A DNA stretch of 64,000 nt from Psychrobacter sp. I-STPA10 (GTDB taxonomy: Bacteria; Pseudomonadota; Gammaproteobacteria; Pseudomonadales; Moraxellaceae), in contig NZ_VFYU01000016.1 of the NCBI RefSeq assembly GCF_021012795.1, positions 1 to 64,000 of the forward strand, in the 5' to 3' direction. The notes under the pieces are model-generated. The model was given only the letters and a program-made list of their open reading frames with translations. It searched no databases and was not told where the DNA came from. Positions within the stretch are counted from its first letter, which is position 1, and every line of letters begins with the position of its first letter. A program made the translations under genes and the position numbers. Shown here in pieces: positions 17,624-27,380 of the stretch.

Positions 17624-18376
17624 CTATCGACTTTGCTGCATCACTTCATTTGCCAGTTTTTGATAAGCTCTTGAACCTTTAGAATATTTTTCATAAGCAA
17701 TAACAGGCAAGCCATGGGCAGGTGCTTCTGCCAAACGCACGTTGCGTGGAATGATGGTGTCATACATCAGCTCTCCAAAGTGAGCTTCAAGTTCAGCGGA
17801 CACATCATTTGCCAAAGTATTACGTGCATCAAATAAAGTACGTACCACTCCACGTATATGCAGTTTTGGATTCAGCTCTTTTAACCGCTCAATGGTTTGC
17901 GATAAATCTGCCAATCCTTCTAGGGCATAATATTCACATTGCATTGGAATAATGACCCCATCTGTGGCAACCATCGCATTCACAGTCAACAAGTTTAAAC
18001 TGGGTGCACAGTCAATAATCACATAATCATAACCTGCCAAAGACTGCATTGCCTGTCTTAAGAGCAAATGACTGTCTGTCTTCGCCATCAAGCTAATATC
18101 AATACCAGACATATCACGATTGGCACCGATCACAGCAAAACCTGCTGGACTTTGAACAATGGCTTGCTCAATATCAACCCCATCAAGTAGGATATCAGCC
18201 ATGGTCACTGCCAATTCTCGCTTTTCGATACCTGTGCCTGTGGTTGCATTACCCTGCGGATCAAGATCTATCAATAATACTTGATTTTTTTTTGCTGCCA
18301 AACTGGCAGCCAAATTCACTGCCGTCGTGGTTTTACCCACACCACCTTTTTGATTTGCAATGGCAAGAATTTCCAT
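17624..18376 (-). CDS. parA: Chromosome partitioning ATPase ParA (Soj)
   Basis: ParA is the deviant-Walker ATPase that, with ParB, moves the replication origin. The deviant Walker A KGGVGKTT is at residues 10-17, Walker A' is LLIDLDPQGNATTG, and Walker B is YVIIDCAPSLN. At 250 residues it is the short chromosomal type with no N-terminal DNA-binding domain. It lies between rsmG and parB, the arrangement found next to oriC in many bacteria, although dnaA and the origin are not in the window. Confidence 0.96.
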   Translation of the reverse strand: MEILAIANQKGGVGKTTTAVNLAASLAAKKNQVLLIDLDPQGNATTGTGIEKRELAVTMADILLDGVDIEQAIVQSPAGFAVIGANRDMSGIDISLMAKTDSHLLLRQAMQSLAGYDYVIIDCAPSLNLLTVNAMVATDGVIIPMQCEYYALEGLADLSQTIERLKELNPKLHIRGVVRTLFDARNTLANDVSAELEAHFGELMYDTIIPRNVRLAEAPAHGLPVIAYEKYSKGSRAYQKLANEVMQQSR

Positions 18377-18481
18377 AAGTACTCTTTGTTTTAGTTAATG
18401 TTTTACAATAAACACACCTGGTTTGTGTTTGGCAACAGATAAAACTAACTTTAGCTATTTTTTTTGCTTATCTGCTTTTGA

Positions 18482-19132
18482 TTACTTTAGACGTAAGTCT
18501 ATTAAATGTCGAGTTTCATCTAGTCTAGGTACGTTTAACACCTGAATATCTATATTCCAATTATCTACCAATGTATCTAATTCTGTAGCATCTGGTACAT
18601 GCCCTTTCATTGCTTGCAACACACCATTTGTATGGCTTTTGGGGGCAGCGGCTGTCACAAAATCTGGCAAACTGGCAAATGCCCGAGAAGTCACCACATC
18701 AAACTGACCGGAGAAGTTTTCAATACGGCTCGCAATCGGTATCACATTATCTAGTGATAGCTCACTGCTTATCTGCTTAATAAAGCGAATCTTTTTTTGA
18801 TTACTATCAAGCACCGTGCACTGCCTATCTGGTTGGCAAATCGCAACCACCACGCCAGGCAATCCTGCACCTGTGCCAATATCTAGCAATGTTCCCTTAG
18901 CTAAATAAGGTACAATGGCTAAACAATCAAATAAATGCTTAATTAACGCTTCTTTAGGTACAGTAATAGCAGTTAAATTATACGCTTTATTCCATAGTAA
19001 TAATTTATCAAGATATAATAATAAGGTTTGGCATTGTAAAGTTGTTAGCTCCAAACCAATATCTGATAATGCGTGTGACAGCATGGTATCAAACTCTGCT
19101 AATTGCGGTGCAATTATTTTATAGGATGTCAT
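18482..19132 (-). CDS. rsmG: 16S rRNA (guanine527-N7)-methyltransferase
   Basis: RsmG (GidB) methylates G527 of 16S rRNA with S-adenosylmethionine. The SAM pocket is seen as LLDIGTGAGLPGVVVAI, preceded by the family block KAYNLTAITVPKEALIKHLFDC. The RAFASLPDFV block follows (after FDVVTS). The 216-residue length is normal. It is the first gene of the rsmG-parA-parB group. No strong ribosome site was seen. Confidence 0.95.
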   Translation of the reverse strand: MTSYKIIAPQLAEFDTMLSHALSDIGLELTTLQCQTLLLYLDKLLLWNKAYNLTAITVPKEALIKHLFDCLAIVPYLAKGTLLDIGTGAGLPGVVVAICQPDRQCTVLDSNQKKIRFIKQISSELSLDNVIPIASRIENFSGQFDVVTSRAFASLPDFVTAAAPKSHTNGVLQAMKGHVPDATELDTLVDNWNIDIQVLNVPRLDETRHLIDLRLK

Positions 19133-19209
19133 AGTATAGAGCCATCTATCGAATTATTTTCAATAATATGCAAAAGTTTATCTAAACACAAAATAATCTA
19201 AGAAAAGTA

Positions 19210-19409
19210 GGGTCTGTTGAACATTCATCTTCATAGGAAAAATTGAGATACATTTGTCTTAGTCAAGGCAATGAACGCAGGCAATATCGTGATATTGATA
19301 AGTTCATTAACGCAGAATAAGGCAAATTTAGCCAATTTTTACATGAAAGTAAAAAGTAGCTGTATCCCTTGCAAATATTAGTCTAACGTGGTGAAAGTTC
19401 AACAGACCC
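19210..19409 (+). mobile_element. MITE, copy 1
   Basis: This is a 200 bp non-coding element with terminal inverted repeats GGGTCTGTTGAACATTCA and its near-complement TGAAAGTTCAACAGACCC. TA flanks both ends, consistent with a TA target duplication. A second, inverted copy is at 57445-57657. The two agree over most of their length apart from a ~14 bp internal indel. It lies in the ~480-base gap between rsmG and the Lon-like gene, and the rest of that gap shows nothing else. Confidence 0.85.
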
Positions 19410-19616
19410 TAATACATTTGATTAATAAGTACATAACCCACATAAAATAAGTGAGTCAATAATAAAGGCTGCCATTATATAGTCATTTGTATATAATTTC
19501 ACTATTAAGCGTTCAGATATAAGCATATCTTCAATTCTTCAATACATCATTAATATTCTTATCAATACACACAACCCATATAAATCCTATAAATAAAATA
19601 ACCTTTAGCCAAATCC

Positions 19617-22178
19617 ATGCCAAAAACTCATTTAAAATCCTCAACCCAAGCCAATAAAATGACATCTCACACGCAAAAAAAAACCGCCGCCCACATCAAA
19701 GCCACTTGCCAGCTTCACGCCAGCCATGCTAAATGCTACACCAATCCCTCTACCCTACCAGAATCAACCGATGAACTCATCGACTTAGAAAATACTAACT
19801 ATCTAGAATTTGGGCAACAGCGTGCATTTACTGCCATTGATACCGCATTAGATATCCATGCTCATGGCTATCATATATTTGCCACAGGTGAGACTGGCTT
19901 AAACATACACAGCCTAATCCACAAAAAACTAAGCCAAGATGCAAAGCAACAACCCACTGCAAATGACTGGATATATGTACACAACTTTAAAAATCCATGT
20001 CAACCCATTGCATTGACGCTGCCTACTGGACTTGCACCACAGCTTGAACAACACATGCAATCCCTATGGCATCACAGCAAAAAACGCCTGCAACAAAAAT
20101 TTAACAGTGATTATTATCAACAACAAATAAAAAACATCAAAAATAAGACGGTCACTACCACAAAAAGCTTAGAAAATTTAGAAGATTTCGCATGTCTAGA
20201 AGACATACTCAATGACCGCATTGATGACTTGCATCACACCTTGGCTAAGCATTGCCTTACCCCACTTTTTCAGCAGCTTAAGCAGCAGTTGATACAACTT
20301 TGGCAGCAACAAGCCATTATTGATACCAAAGCAATTAATACAAAATCAGTCAATAGTAAAAAATCAGATGATTTAAACTCAGGTGATTTATTGAGTGGCA
20401 TAAAGTCGTTAGACTCAAACAACTTAGGTAACTCAAACAACTTAGATAAACGATATGATTTAGACAGTTTAGAGAATATCGACAACAGGCTGTCATTGGT
20501 TGCTGTATTTGCACAATTAGATCACATACAGCAAGATATGATGGCAAATGTCCATCATATTATTGATGAAGATAATGACGCTTTTATTAGCCATGCCATG
20601 CAGCTTATCCCTAGCCGCTATGGCTTTCATATGTTAGTTACCCATACACCGCAGTCAGGCGCACCGCTGGTATTTGAAGACTTTCCTACTCAGCTAAATC
20701 TATTGGGTTATGTCGCAAAAATGACACAAAAAGGCAGTGTGTATAGTGATGCTGGCATGATACAAGCAGGCTCACTGCACCATGCCAATGGAGGTTATCT
20801 GATTTTAGCAGCCAACCATTTATTAAAACATGATAATGCATGGCAAGGGTTAAAGCGGACATTGCAATCACAACAATTAACTTTCTCTAACATAGAGCAA
20901 AATCCAACATTAATGGGTAGCTTATCTTTGAGTGCAACTTTGACCCCACAACCAATACCACTTAATGTCAAAGTAATTTTGTTGGGTGATTCGGATCTAT
21001 ATGATCAACTATTGCAACTTGATCCAGAGTTTGATCGGTTATTTAAAATACGTGCTGATTTTGCAGATGAAGTCAATCGGCATCATAATAGTGAGCTTGC
21101 CATCAGCCATAAAATAGCAGCGATGATACAAAGTCACCAATTACTGCCATTTCATTGCAGTGCCTTGGCAGCTTTGCTAGATGATTTAGGGCTACAAGCA
21201 GAAAGTCAGCAAAAATTTAGTTTACATAGCGATCGACTGCTGCAATTATTACTTGAATCCAACCGTCATGCCAAACTTGAGCAGTGCATACAAGTACATG
21301 GTAGACACGTTCAGCAAGCCATTAATGACATAACCGAACGCTCAGGATATCTTAAGTCATTATATTGGCAGGAATTGACCGATGGACAGCAGCTCATTAG
21401 TACTCATGGTGATGCCATTGGACAAATCAATGCCTTAACCATCATCAATTATGCAGACAGTGAGTTTGGCATACCCGCTCGGCTGACAGCGGTGGTACAA
21501 CATAACATTGGTACAGGTGATATTTTGGACATTGAACGTGATGTCGAACTAGGTGGCAGCCTACACGCCAAAGGCATGTTGATTATGAACAGCTATTTGC
21601 GTGCCTTATTTAGCCCATTTCATGGTTTAAATTTTACTGCCTCACTTGCTTTTGAGCAAAGTTACGCGCAGATTGATGGCGATAGTGCAACCTTAGCAGA
21701 AGCCTGTGCATTATTATCAGCCCTAGCCAATACACCAATTCATCAATCTTATGCCATTACAGGGTCAATGAATCAACTTGGTGAAGTACAAGCCGTTGGC
21801 GGTATCAATGCCAAGATTGCTGGGTTTTATGATGTTTGTATGCAGCAAGGCTTGACAGGTACGCAAGGGGTTATCATGCCTGCTGCCAATACTCAGCAAC
21901 TCATGCTACGAGATGATATTGTGCAAGCCATTGCTACTGGTCAATTTCATTTATATGCGGTCAACACCCTCAGTGAAGCCTTAAGTATCTTGACAGATCT
22001 ACCCATAGATAAAATGAATAAAAAAAATCGCTATCATAAATCCACTTTGTTTGGACGTATCTTAAAACGACTGCAAATGTGGGAGATGGATAAGGATATT
22101 GACAAAGAAATGCTAGAAGAAGACGAAGCAGATCAGCAAAAACAAAAAAACAAGTGCAAAAAAACGAACAAAACCTAG
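19617..22178 (+). CDS. Lon-family ATP-dependent protease (AAA_32 / LonB-like)
   Basis: The 853-residue product matches the proteobacterial Lon-like family with an AAA_32 ATPase and a C-terminal Lon protease domain (~600-810). Catalytic Ser is in DGDSATLAEACALLSAL and the Lys in GGINAKIAGFYDV, the Lon Ser-Lys dyad. The Walker B-like block HHANGGYLILAANHLL is typical of AAA_32. The P-loop position reads IFATGETGLNIHSL, with no Gly-Lys/Arg, so nucleotide binding may be impaired. A ~100-residue insert at ~215-290 is low complexity (SNNLGNSNNL). The C-terminus is a Lys/Glu tail. The cytosolic substrate is unknown. Confidence 0.88.
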   Translation: MPKTHLKSSTQANKMTSHTQKKTAAHIKATCQLHASHAKCYTNPSTLPESTDELIDLENTNYLEFGQQRAFTAIDTALDIHAHGYHIFATGETGLNIHSLIHKKLSQDAKQQPTANDWIYVHNFKNPCQPIALTLPTGLAPQLEQHMQSLWHHSKKRLQQKFNSDYYQQQIKNIKNKTVTTTKSLENLEDFACLEDILNDRIDDLHHTLAKHCLTPLFQQLKQQLIQLWQQQAIIDTKAINTKSVNSKKSDDLNSGDLLSGIKSLDSNNLGNSNNLDKRYDLDSLENIDNRLSLVAVFAQLDHIQQDMMANVHHIIDEDNDAFISHAMQLIPSRYGFHMLVTHTPQSGAPLVFEDFPTQLNLLGYVAKMTQKGSVYSDAGMIQAGSLHHANGGYLILAANHLLKHDNAWQGLKRTLQSQQLTFSNIEQNPTLMGSLSLSATLTPQPIPLNVKVILLGDSDLYDQLLQLDPEFDRLFKIRADFADEVNRHHNSELAISHKIAAMIQSHQLLPFHCSALAALLDDLGLQAESQQKFSLHSDRLLQLLLESNRHAKLEQCIQVHGRHVQQAINDITERSGYLKSLYWQELTDGQQLISTHGDAIGQINALTIINYADSEFGIPARLTAVVQHNIGTGDILDIERDVELGGSLHAKGMLIMNSYLRALFSPFHGLNFTASLAFEQSYAQIDGDSATLAEACALLSALANTPIHQSYAITGSMNQLGEVQAVGGINAKIAGFYDVCMQQGLTGTQGVIMPAANTQQLMLRDDIVQAIATGQFHLYAVNTLSEALSILTDLPIDKMNKKNRYHKSTLFGRILKRLQMWEMDKDIDKEMLEEDEADQQKQKNKCKKTNKT

Positions 22179-22246
22179 TATCATCAGTATTAATTTATAT
22201 TAAAATAAGATACTGCCTACTGTTCACTTTAAAAGACAATCTAATT

Positions 22247-23335
22247 ATGAATACAACTAACCCAAAAAAAACCAGTACAAAAGCCTGCAAAGACAAAAAA
22301 AATATGGCTGCCAAATCTACAAAAAATGAGACATCTAAAGATAACAGCACCGCCACCACCGCCCGACAATGGCAGCTACTATCACAGTTAGAGCGTGGAC
22401 GCTGGCTTGGCACAGCACATCTGCATGAGCAACTAATGATGGCAGGATTTGACACCAGTTTGAGAACCGTTCAGCGGGACCTGAATGCCTTGGCAGAACG
22501 CTTTCCAATTGAAAAAAACAATGCCAATCCTCAAGGCTGGCGCTGGAAAGACGATGCCCCTATCCAAAGCCTACCACACATGAACTTATCACAAGCCGTC
22601 GCCTTTAATATGGTAGAGGCAAACTTAGCACAACTGCTACCCCCAGCAATTTTAGATGAATTATTCCCATGGTTTGACCTTGCACGTCGCCAACTAAAAG
22701 ACAGCAAAGTGGCTCATACATGGCTCGATAGAGTGCGTATAGAGCCTGCCACGCAACCCCTGATTGCACCTGCTATCGACATCGATTGCAAAGATGCCAT
22801 CTACGAAGCATTATTCCATCAAAAACAAATCACCGCACAATACACCCGCCGCAATAAAGATGAACCCAGCGACTATCTGCTCAACCCACTTGCCATCGTA
22901 CAACGAGGTGTCATCATCTATTTGCTTGCCACACGAGCTGATGACAATGATGCCACCATTCGTACCTTTGCTCTACATCGCTTTACCATGGTATCCGTAG
23001 AAGACGAAGCCGCCATCTTACCAGCAGACTTTGAGCTTGAAAGTTACATAAACTCGGGAGGCATGGGATTTGTAGACCCTCTATTTCAAGATTTACCACA
23101 ACATGGTAAAAACACACCCATTACCTTAGTATTTAATGGGCAGGCGGGCAAAAGTCTAACAGAAAGCCGCCTTAGTGAAGATCAACAAGTCTATGAAGAT
23201 GAAGACAATAATACATTGACTGTCACCGCCACGGTTAACCTCACCTCTCAGCTTGTTTGGTGGCTACGTGGATTTGGTCAAGGACTACAACAGATACAAC
23301 CTGAAATTTTGGCGCAAGCAGTCAACCAAAATTAG
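22247..23335 (+). CDS. WYL-domain transcriptional regulator
   Basis: Family members are helix-turn-helix regulators with a WYL ligand- or nucleic-acid-sensing domain. Residues ~40-100 hold the HTH (HLHEQLMMAGFDTSLRTVQR, with the DLNALAERFPI segment). The WYL domain covers ~185-265 (PLAIVQRGVIIYLLATRADD and RTFALHRFTMV), followed by a C-terminal WCX-like region with LVWWLRGFG. The frame is open back to an ATG at 22154 overlapping the preceding gene, but the ATG at 22247 begins a more plausible, Lys/Thr-rich N-terminus. The neighbouring protease gene is on the same strand, so coexpression is possible. Confidence 0.88.
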   Translation: MNTTNPKKTSTKACKDKKNMAAKSTKNETSKDNSTATTARQWQLLSQLERGRWLGTAHLHEQLMMAGFDTSLRTVQRDLNALAERFPIEKNNANPQGWRWKDDAPIQSLPHMNLSQAVAFNMVEANLAQLLPPAILDELFPWFDLARRQLKDSKVAHTWLDRVRIEPATQPLIAPAIDIDCKDAIYEALFHQKQITAQYTRRNKDEPSDYLLNPLAIVQRGVIIYLLATRADDNDATIRTFALHRFTMVSVEDEAAILPADFELESYINSGGMGFVDPLFQDLPQHGKNTPITLVFNGQAGKSLTESRLSEDQQVYEDEDNNTLTVTATVNLTSQLVWWLRGFGQGLQQIQPEILAQAVNQN

Positions 23336-23493
23336 CAACTAGGTTACATCTATTCAATATACAGACGCCAAATTTTTTACTTATAATCATCTGCTCAAAT
23401 ACAAAAAGAATTTGTACTTATCTTTTTTTGTATTGCTTAACTTTATTATTGAACTTAACCTTATTTTGACACCATTGATATGACGGGCTCTTT

Positions 23494-24156
23494 ATGTCTG
23501 AAACCACCGCTGCTAATCCAACAACAACCATACATGACATACCACTGACTTGGCTATTAAGTGATCTGAACATCAATCGTGCAAACTTATCATTTGGTAC
23601 GAACTTTCGACCTACTCAGGTTGCCAAGTCTGGTTTTATTAGTCGCATAAAAGGCACCAAACAATATATTGATATAGATTTGTCTTGTCTAATTTTTGAC
23701 CATAACTGCACGCTCATTGATCAAGTCTGGTTTAAACAATTACGCGACAAATCACAAGCCATTCGCCATAATGGAGATAGCTTAAATGGCAAAGATCGTG
23801 GCAGCATACCTGAGCTTGATCATAATATTGACCTAGAAAAAATTGAACTACATCTGACAAAACTTAACCCTGATGCTCATCATTTAGCCTTAATTGTAAC
23901 CTCTTATTATGGTCAACCATTGCCAGCTTTATCACATGGTTCAATAAAACTCACAGATGATGAAAATAACGTCATTGATTTACAAGACTTGACCATACTA
24001 CCTGAAACATGCAATGCCTTATGGTATGCAGGATTAAGCCGTGAGCTTGGAGAATGGCGCGTCACCATGCACAAACTAGCACTACAACATCACAGTATTC
24101 CAAAAATTGCAGAAGAAATTCGTAATGAACTGCTAAGAAGCTTTGTACCAAATTAA
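23494..24156 (+). CDS. TerD-family stress protein
   Basis: The 220-residue product shows the TerD fold (calcium-binding family linked to tellurite and general stress responses). The marks are IDIDLSCLIFDHNCTLIDQVWF, then RHNGDSLNGKDRGSIPELDHN with the Asp residues that bind calcium in the family, and KIELHLTKLNPDAHHLALIV. The last ~60 residues extend past the core and include AGLSRELGEWRVTM. No other ter genes are nearby, so it is probably a single-gene stress protein rather than a resistance operon. It ends at a shared terminator. Confidence 0.82.
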   Translation: MSETTAANPTTTIHDIPLTWLLSDLNINRANLSFGTNFRPTQVAKSGFISRIKGTKQYIDIDLSCLIFDHNCTLIDQVWFKQLRDKSQAIRHNGDSLNGKDRGSIPELDHNIDLEKIELHLTKLNPDAHHLALIVTSYYGQPLPALSHGSIKLTDDENNVIDLQDLTILPETCNALWYAGLSRELGEWRVTMHKLALQHHSIPKIAEEIRNELLRSFVPN

Positions 24157-24190
24157 TTTGCACCCAGCTAGTTTTGCTGCAATTAAATAA

Positions 24191-24228
24191 TAAAAGCCAC
24201 ATTAGTCTATGAACAATGTGGCTTTTAA
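24191..24228. terminator. Bidirectional rho-independent terminator
   Basis: TAAAAGCCACATT and AATGTGGCTTTTA form a 13 bp stem around an ~11-base loop, with an A tract on one side and T tract on the other. It separates the convergent TerD-family (+) and ion-channel (-) genes. Confidence 0.85.
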
Positions 24229-24251
24229 TCACCTACCTAAACTTTTGTCAG

Positions 24252-25244
24252 CTAAAGCTTTTCACCACAATGAGGACAATAACATTTTTTCTCCAGCTCT
24301 TTGACTTTATTTTCATACTCTTGCTCTCGCAGCACTTGCGTCACAATTTCACGAGCCTCCTCCTTATTTAATCCAACTTCACGCCTTAATGCATCAATTT
24401 TTAGCGTATTTTGCGTTAAGTCCATATTTTCATTGAGCAGCAGCTCTTTAAAACGATGCTCAAGCTCCTCTCGACGCTGCTCAAGCTCAGAAGCCAAACC
24501 AGATGCCAAAATACCTGCTGGCAGGGCTGCCAAACCCACACCCAAAATAGTAATGACTGCCCCCAATATTTTACCTGCCGTGGTCACAGGAATAACATCA
24601 CCATAACCCACCGTTGTCAGCGTCACCACTGCCCACCACATTGACTTTGGAATCGACTCAAACTCTTCAGGTTGAGCCTGATTTTCCACCAGATAAATAC
24701 CACTGGCAGCCGTCACAATCATAATGATTAAAATAAATAAAACCGCTTTAAAAGAATCTTTCTCCTTACTAATTACCACCAACAAAATACGCATGGCAAC
24801 AAAATAACGGGTCAATTTTAATAGGCGGAATAAACGTAAAATACGTAAGAAACGCAAATCAATATTGACAAAGAAGTTAATAAACGCTGGAGCAATGGCG
24901 ATAAAATCAATCAGTGCGCCTGGACTTTTTATCCACTCCCACCGCTGCTGCCAATTTTCTTTCCAGCTATAATCTTCAGGATTTTCTTCTACTATGCACC
25001 AGATTCTAAGCAAATATTCCACCGTAAAAATAAATAATGAAAAATCTTCAAATAACTTAAAATACTGCTGATAGGCATAATACCAAGCATCGACAGATTC
25101 ACAAATAACCGCAGCCACATTTGCCAGAATCAATATGATTAAAAAAGCATCTACTGAACGACTGAGCTTATTTTCAAACTCATCATTTTGCAATATATTA
25201 TAGACAGCTCTTCTCAACTGATAATATGGCTTTAACACACTCAT
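24252..25244 (-). CDS. Voltage-gated-type potassium channel
   Basis: This is an inner-membrane six-helix cation channel of the Kv type. S1-S3 span roughly residues 32-128. S4 is at 131-146 with regularly spaced arginines (RFLRILRLFRLLKLTR). The pore carries the potassium filter TVGYGD at 211-216, between S5 (~166-186) and S6 (~223-250). A ~50-residue coiled-coil-like cytoplasmic tail follows, rich in Glu/Arg. The last residues, KKCYCPHCGEKL, are a half zinc-ribbon knuckle. A subunit tetramer could form shared metal sites there, but that is speculation. Confidence 0.9.
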   Translation of the reverse strand: MSVLKPYYQLRRAVYNILQNDEFENKLSRSVDAFLIILILANVAAVICESVDAWYYAYQQYFKLFEDFSLFIFTVEYLLRIWCIVEENPEDYSWKENWQQRWEWIKSPGALIDFIAIAPAFINFFVNIDLRFLRILRLFRLLKLTRYFVAMRILLVVISKEKDSFKAVLFILIIMIVTAASGIYLVENQAQPEEFESIPKSMWWAVVTLTTVGYGDVIPVTTAGKILGAVITILGVGLAALPAGILASGLASELEQRREELEHRFKELLLNENMDLTQNTLKIDALRREVGLNKEEAREIVTQVLREQEYENKVKELEKKCYCPHCGEKL

Positions 25245-25428
25245 AAAACGCTCAGGGTTTAAAAATAAAAAGAAAACAAAAATTCACCCCTAATATTCAT
25301 ATCATATTAAAATAATAAAAATGAATTCTAATAAGGATAAATAAAATAAAATTGTGACAATAATAACAAATAAATTGTAATCAGCCAAAGTAGCCAAACT
25401 TAATTTTGCAATTATAACATCTGCAAAA

Positions 25429-25456
25429 AAAAAGATTATCTTACGATAATCTTTTT
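25429..25456 (-). terminator. Rho-independent terminator of aceE-aceF
   Basis: On the minus strand AAAAAGATTATC and GATAATCTTTTT form a 12 bp stem with a four-base loop, followed by a run of T. It lies 40 bases after the aceF stop. Confidence 0.85.
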
Positions 25457-25496
25457 CTCTCTCATCACTTATGATTGACTCATTTTATCTCAGATT

Positions 25497-27239
25497 TTAT
25501 AACAAAATACGACGAGGATCTGCCAATAACGTTGCTAAATAACGCGTAAATACAGCCGCATCAGCACCATTGATAACTCGGTGATCATAAGATAGTGATA
25601 AGGGTAACATCAAACGTGGCTCAAAGCTTTGTTTTTGCTCATTCCAGCGTGGCTGTTTAGTGGCTTCAGATACCCCTAAAATACCTACCTGAGGCCAATT
25701 AACCAATGGCGTAAAGTAAGTACCACCCAAATTACCTTGAGATGAGATGGTAAAGCTAGCACCTTGCAAATCTTTTGTACCCAGCTTTTTATCACGCGCT
25801 TTGGCTGCCAACTCACCAATTTCAATCGCAAGCTGCTTAATACCTTTGCTTTGAGCATCTTTAATCACTGGTACAATCAGTCCATCATCAGTAGCAACTG
25901 CAATCCCCATATTCACCGTTTTACGAATAATTAACTGGGTATTATCATCACTTAAATGACTATTAAACTTCGGATGCTGCATCAGCGCATAAGCCGTGGC
26001 TTTGACAATAAATGCCAAAATGGTCAAACCAATACCTTGCTTTTTAAAGTCACCTTTAAGCTCACCACGTAGCTTTTCCGTCTCAGTAATATCAGACAAA
26101 TCAAACTGTGTCACTTGTGGCAGATAAGTATTATAGTTTAGCTGTGGAATAGATACTTTTTGCAAGCGACTGAGATCTTGTGTTTCAAGCTCTCCCCAGA
26201 TATCTGCTTTACTCATATCTGGTAGATTTGGCAGCCCGCTACCAACAGTAGCAGCAGATGCCGCTTGTGGTGCACTTGCCTTAGCTTTCATACTCTCTTT
26301 AACATACGCAAACACATCTTCTTTAATGATACGATCATTGACTGCTGAGCCAGAAACTTGAGTAATATCCACACCCAGTTGCCGTGCTAATTTACGCACC
26401 GCAGGGCCAGCATACACTTCTGTCAGTTTTTCATTCACTTGCGCTTCGCTAAGCTTAGACTGAGAAGATATAGAAGCAGCCTGTGATGGCTGTTTGCTGG
26501 CTGTATTGGCTGGTTTTGCAGAGTCAGTTTCTACTTTATCTTGATTTGCGGTTGGCTCTGCTGCTGTTTGTTGCTCAGCCTTATCCGTACCAATATTATC
26601 TGAGCTATCTGAACTTGCAGCACCACTGATAACAATAAAATCTTGACCGTTTTTAACTTGATCACCTGCTTGAATCAAGATTTTTTCTACTTTACCAGCA
26701 GCAGGTGCAGGGACTTCTACCGATGCCTTATCTGATTCAATCAACAAAATTGACTGATCCGCTTCTAACACATCTCCAACAGCAACCAGTACTTCTGCCA
26801 CTTCTGCTTCATCAACACCAATATCAGGCAAAGCATAGGTCGTAGATTTAGCAGCCGTCTCTTGATTGATAGTATTCGCCGAGGTAGCAGACTCTTGTTG
26901 CTGCTCTTGTGATTGCTGTTTTTGTACAGACTCACTCTGTTCAATATTGGTATTGGCTGGCTCATCATTTACTTGTCCAGCACTGTGCTCTTGATTACTG
27001 GATTCTTCACTTTCATCAGCACTGATTTCGATCAATACTGAACCTTCACTCACTTGATCACCCACTGCTACCAAGATATTGGTCACCTTACCAGCAGCAG
27101 AGCTTGGTACTTCTACTGAGGCTTTGTCTGACTCTAGCAAGATAATATTGTCATCTTTAGCAATCACATCACCAACACTGACCATAATTTCGCTGACTTC
27201 AGCACTCTCTACACCCAGATCTGGGGCTTTGATTTGCAT
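25497..27239 (-). CDS. aceF: Pyruvate dehydrogenase E2, dihydrolipoamide acetyltransferase
   Basis: E2 is the core of the pyruvate dehydrogenase complex and moves acetyl groups from E1 to CoA on swinging lipoyl arms. Two lipoyl domains are visible (~1-75 and ~115-190), each with the lipoylated Lys in ESDKASVEVP. Gln/Ser/Ala-rich flexible linkers separate them. A subunit-binding domain lies at ~270-310 (YAGPAVRKLARQLGVDITQV), and the catalytic domain runs to 580, with active-site His in LSYDHRVINGADAAVFTRYL. An AAGGAAT site precedes the ATG. It lies 141 bases after aceE. Confidence 0.96.
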   Translation of the reverse strand: MQIKAPDLGVESAEVSEIMVSVGDVIAKDDNIILLESDKASVEVPSSAAGKVTNILVAVGDQVSEGSVLIEISADESEESSNQEHSAGQVNDEPANTNIEQSESVQKQQSQEQQQESATSANTINQETAAKSTTYALPDIGVDEAEVAEVLVAVGDVLEADQSILLIESDKASVEVPAPAAGKVEKILIQAGDQVKNGQDFIVISGAASSDSSDNIGTDKAEQQTAAEPTANQDKVETDSAKPANTASKQPSQAASISSQSKLSEAQVNEKLTEVYAGPAVRKLARQLGVDITQVSGSAVNDRIIKEDVFAYVKESMKAKASAPQAASAATVGSGLPNLPDMSKADIWGELETQDLSRLQKVSIPQLNYNTYLPQVTQFDLSDITETEKLRGELKGDFKKQGIGLTILAFIVKATAYALMQHPKFNSHLSDDNTQLIIRKTVNMGIAVATDDGLIVPVIKDAQSKGIKQLAIEIGELAAKARDKKLGTKDLQGASFTISSQGNLGGTYFTPLVNWPQVGILGVSEATKQPRWNEQKQSFEPRLMLPLSLSYDHRVINGADAAVFTRYLATLLADPRRILL

Positions 27240-27380
27240 AATTATATTCCTTATTTTGTCTATCTATGATGTCTTTCATATCTTATTAACTATATTTAAT
27301 GGCACTAAAAGCAATGGTGTGTGTTCCACATCACATTACGCACAATCACCATTGCCACAAGCTAACTCATTCAATTTTTA

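Noticed and set aside
16399..19132. Replication origin near rsmG-parA-parB
   Set aside because: This gene group is often close to oriC, but no dnaA, dnaN, rpmH or cluster of DnaA boxes was seen, and strand skew read by eye changes from gene to gene rather than at one point.
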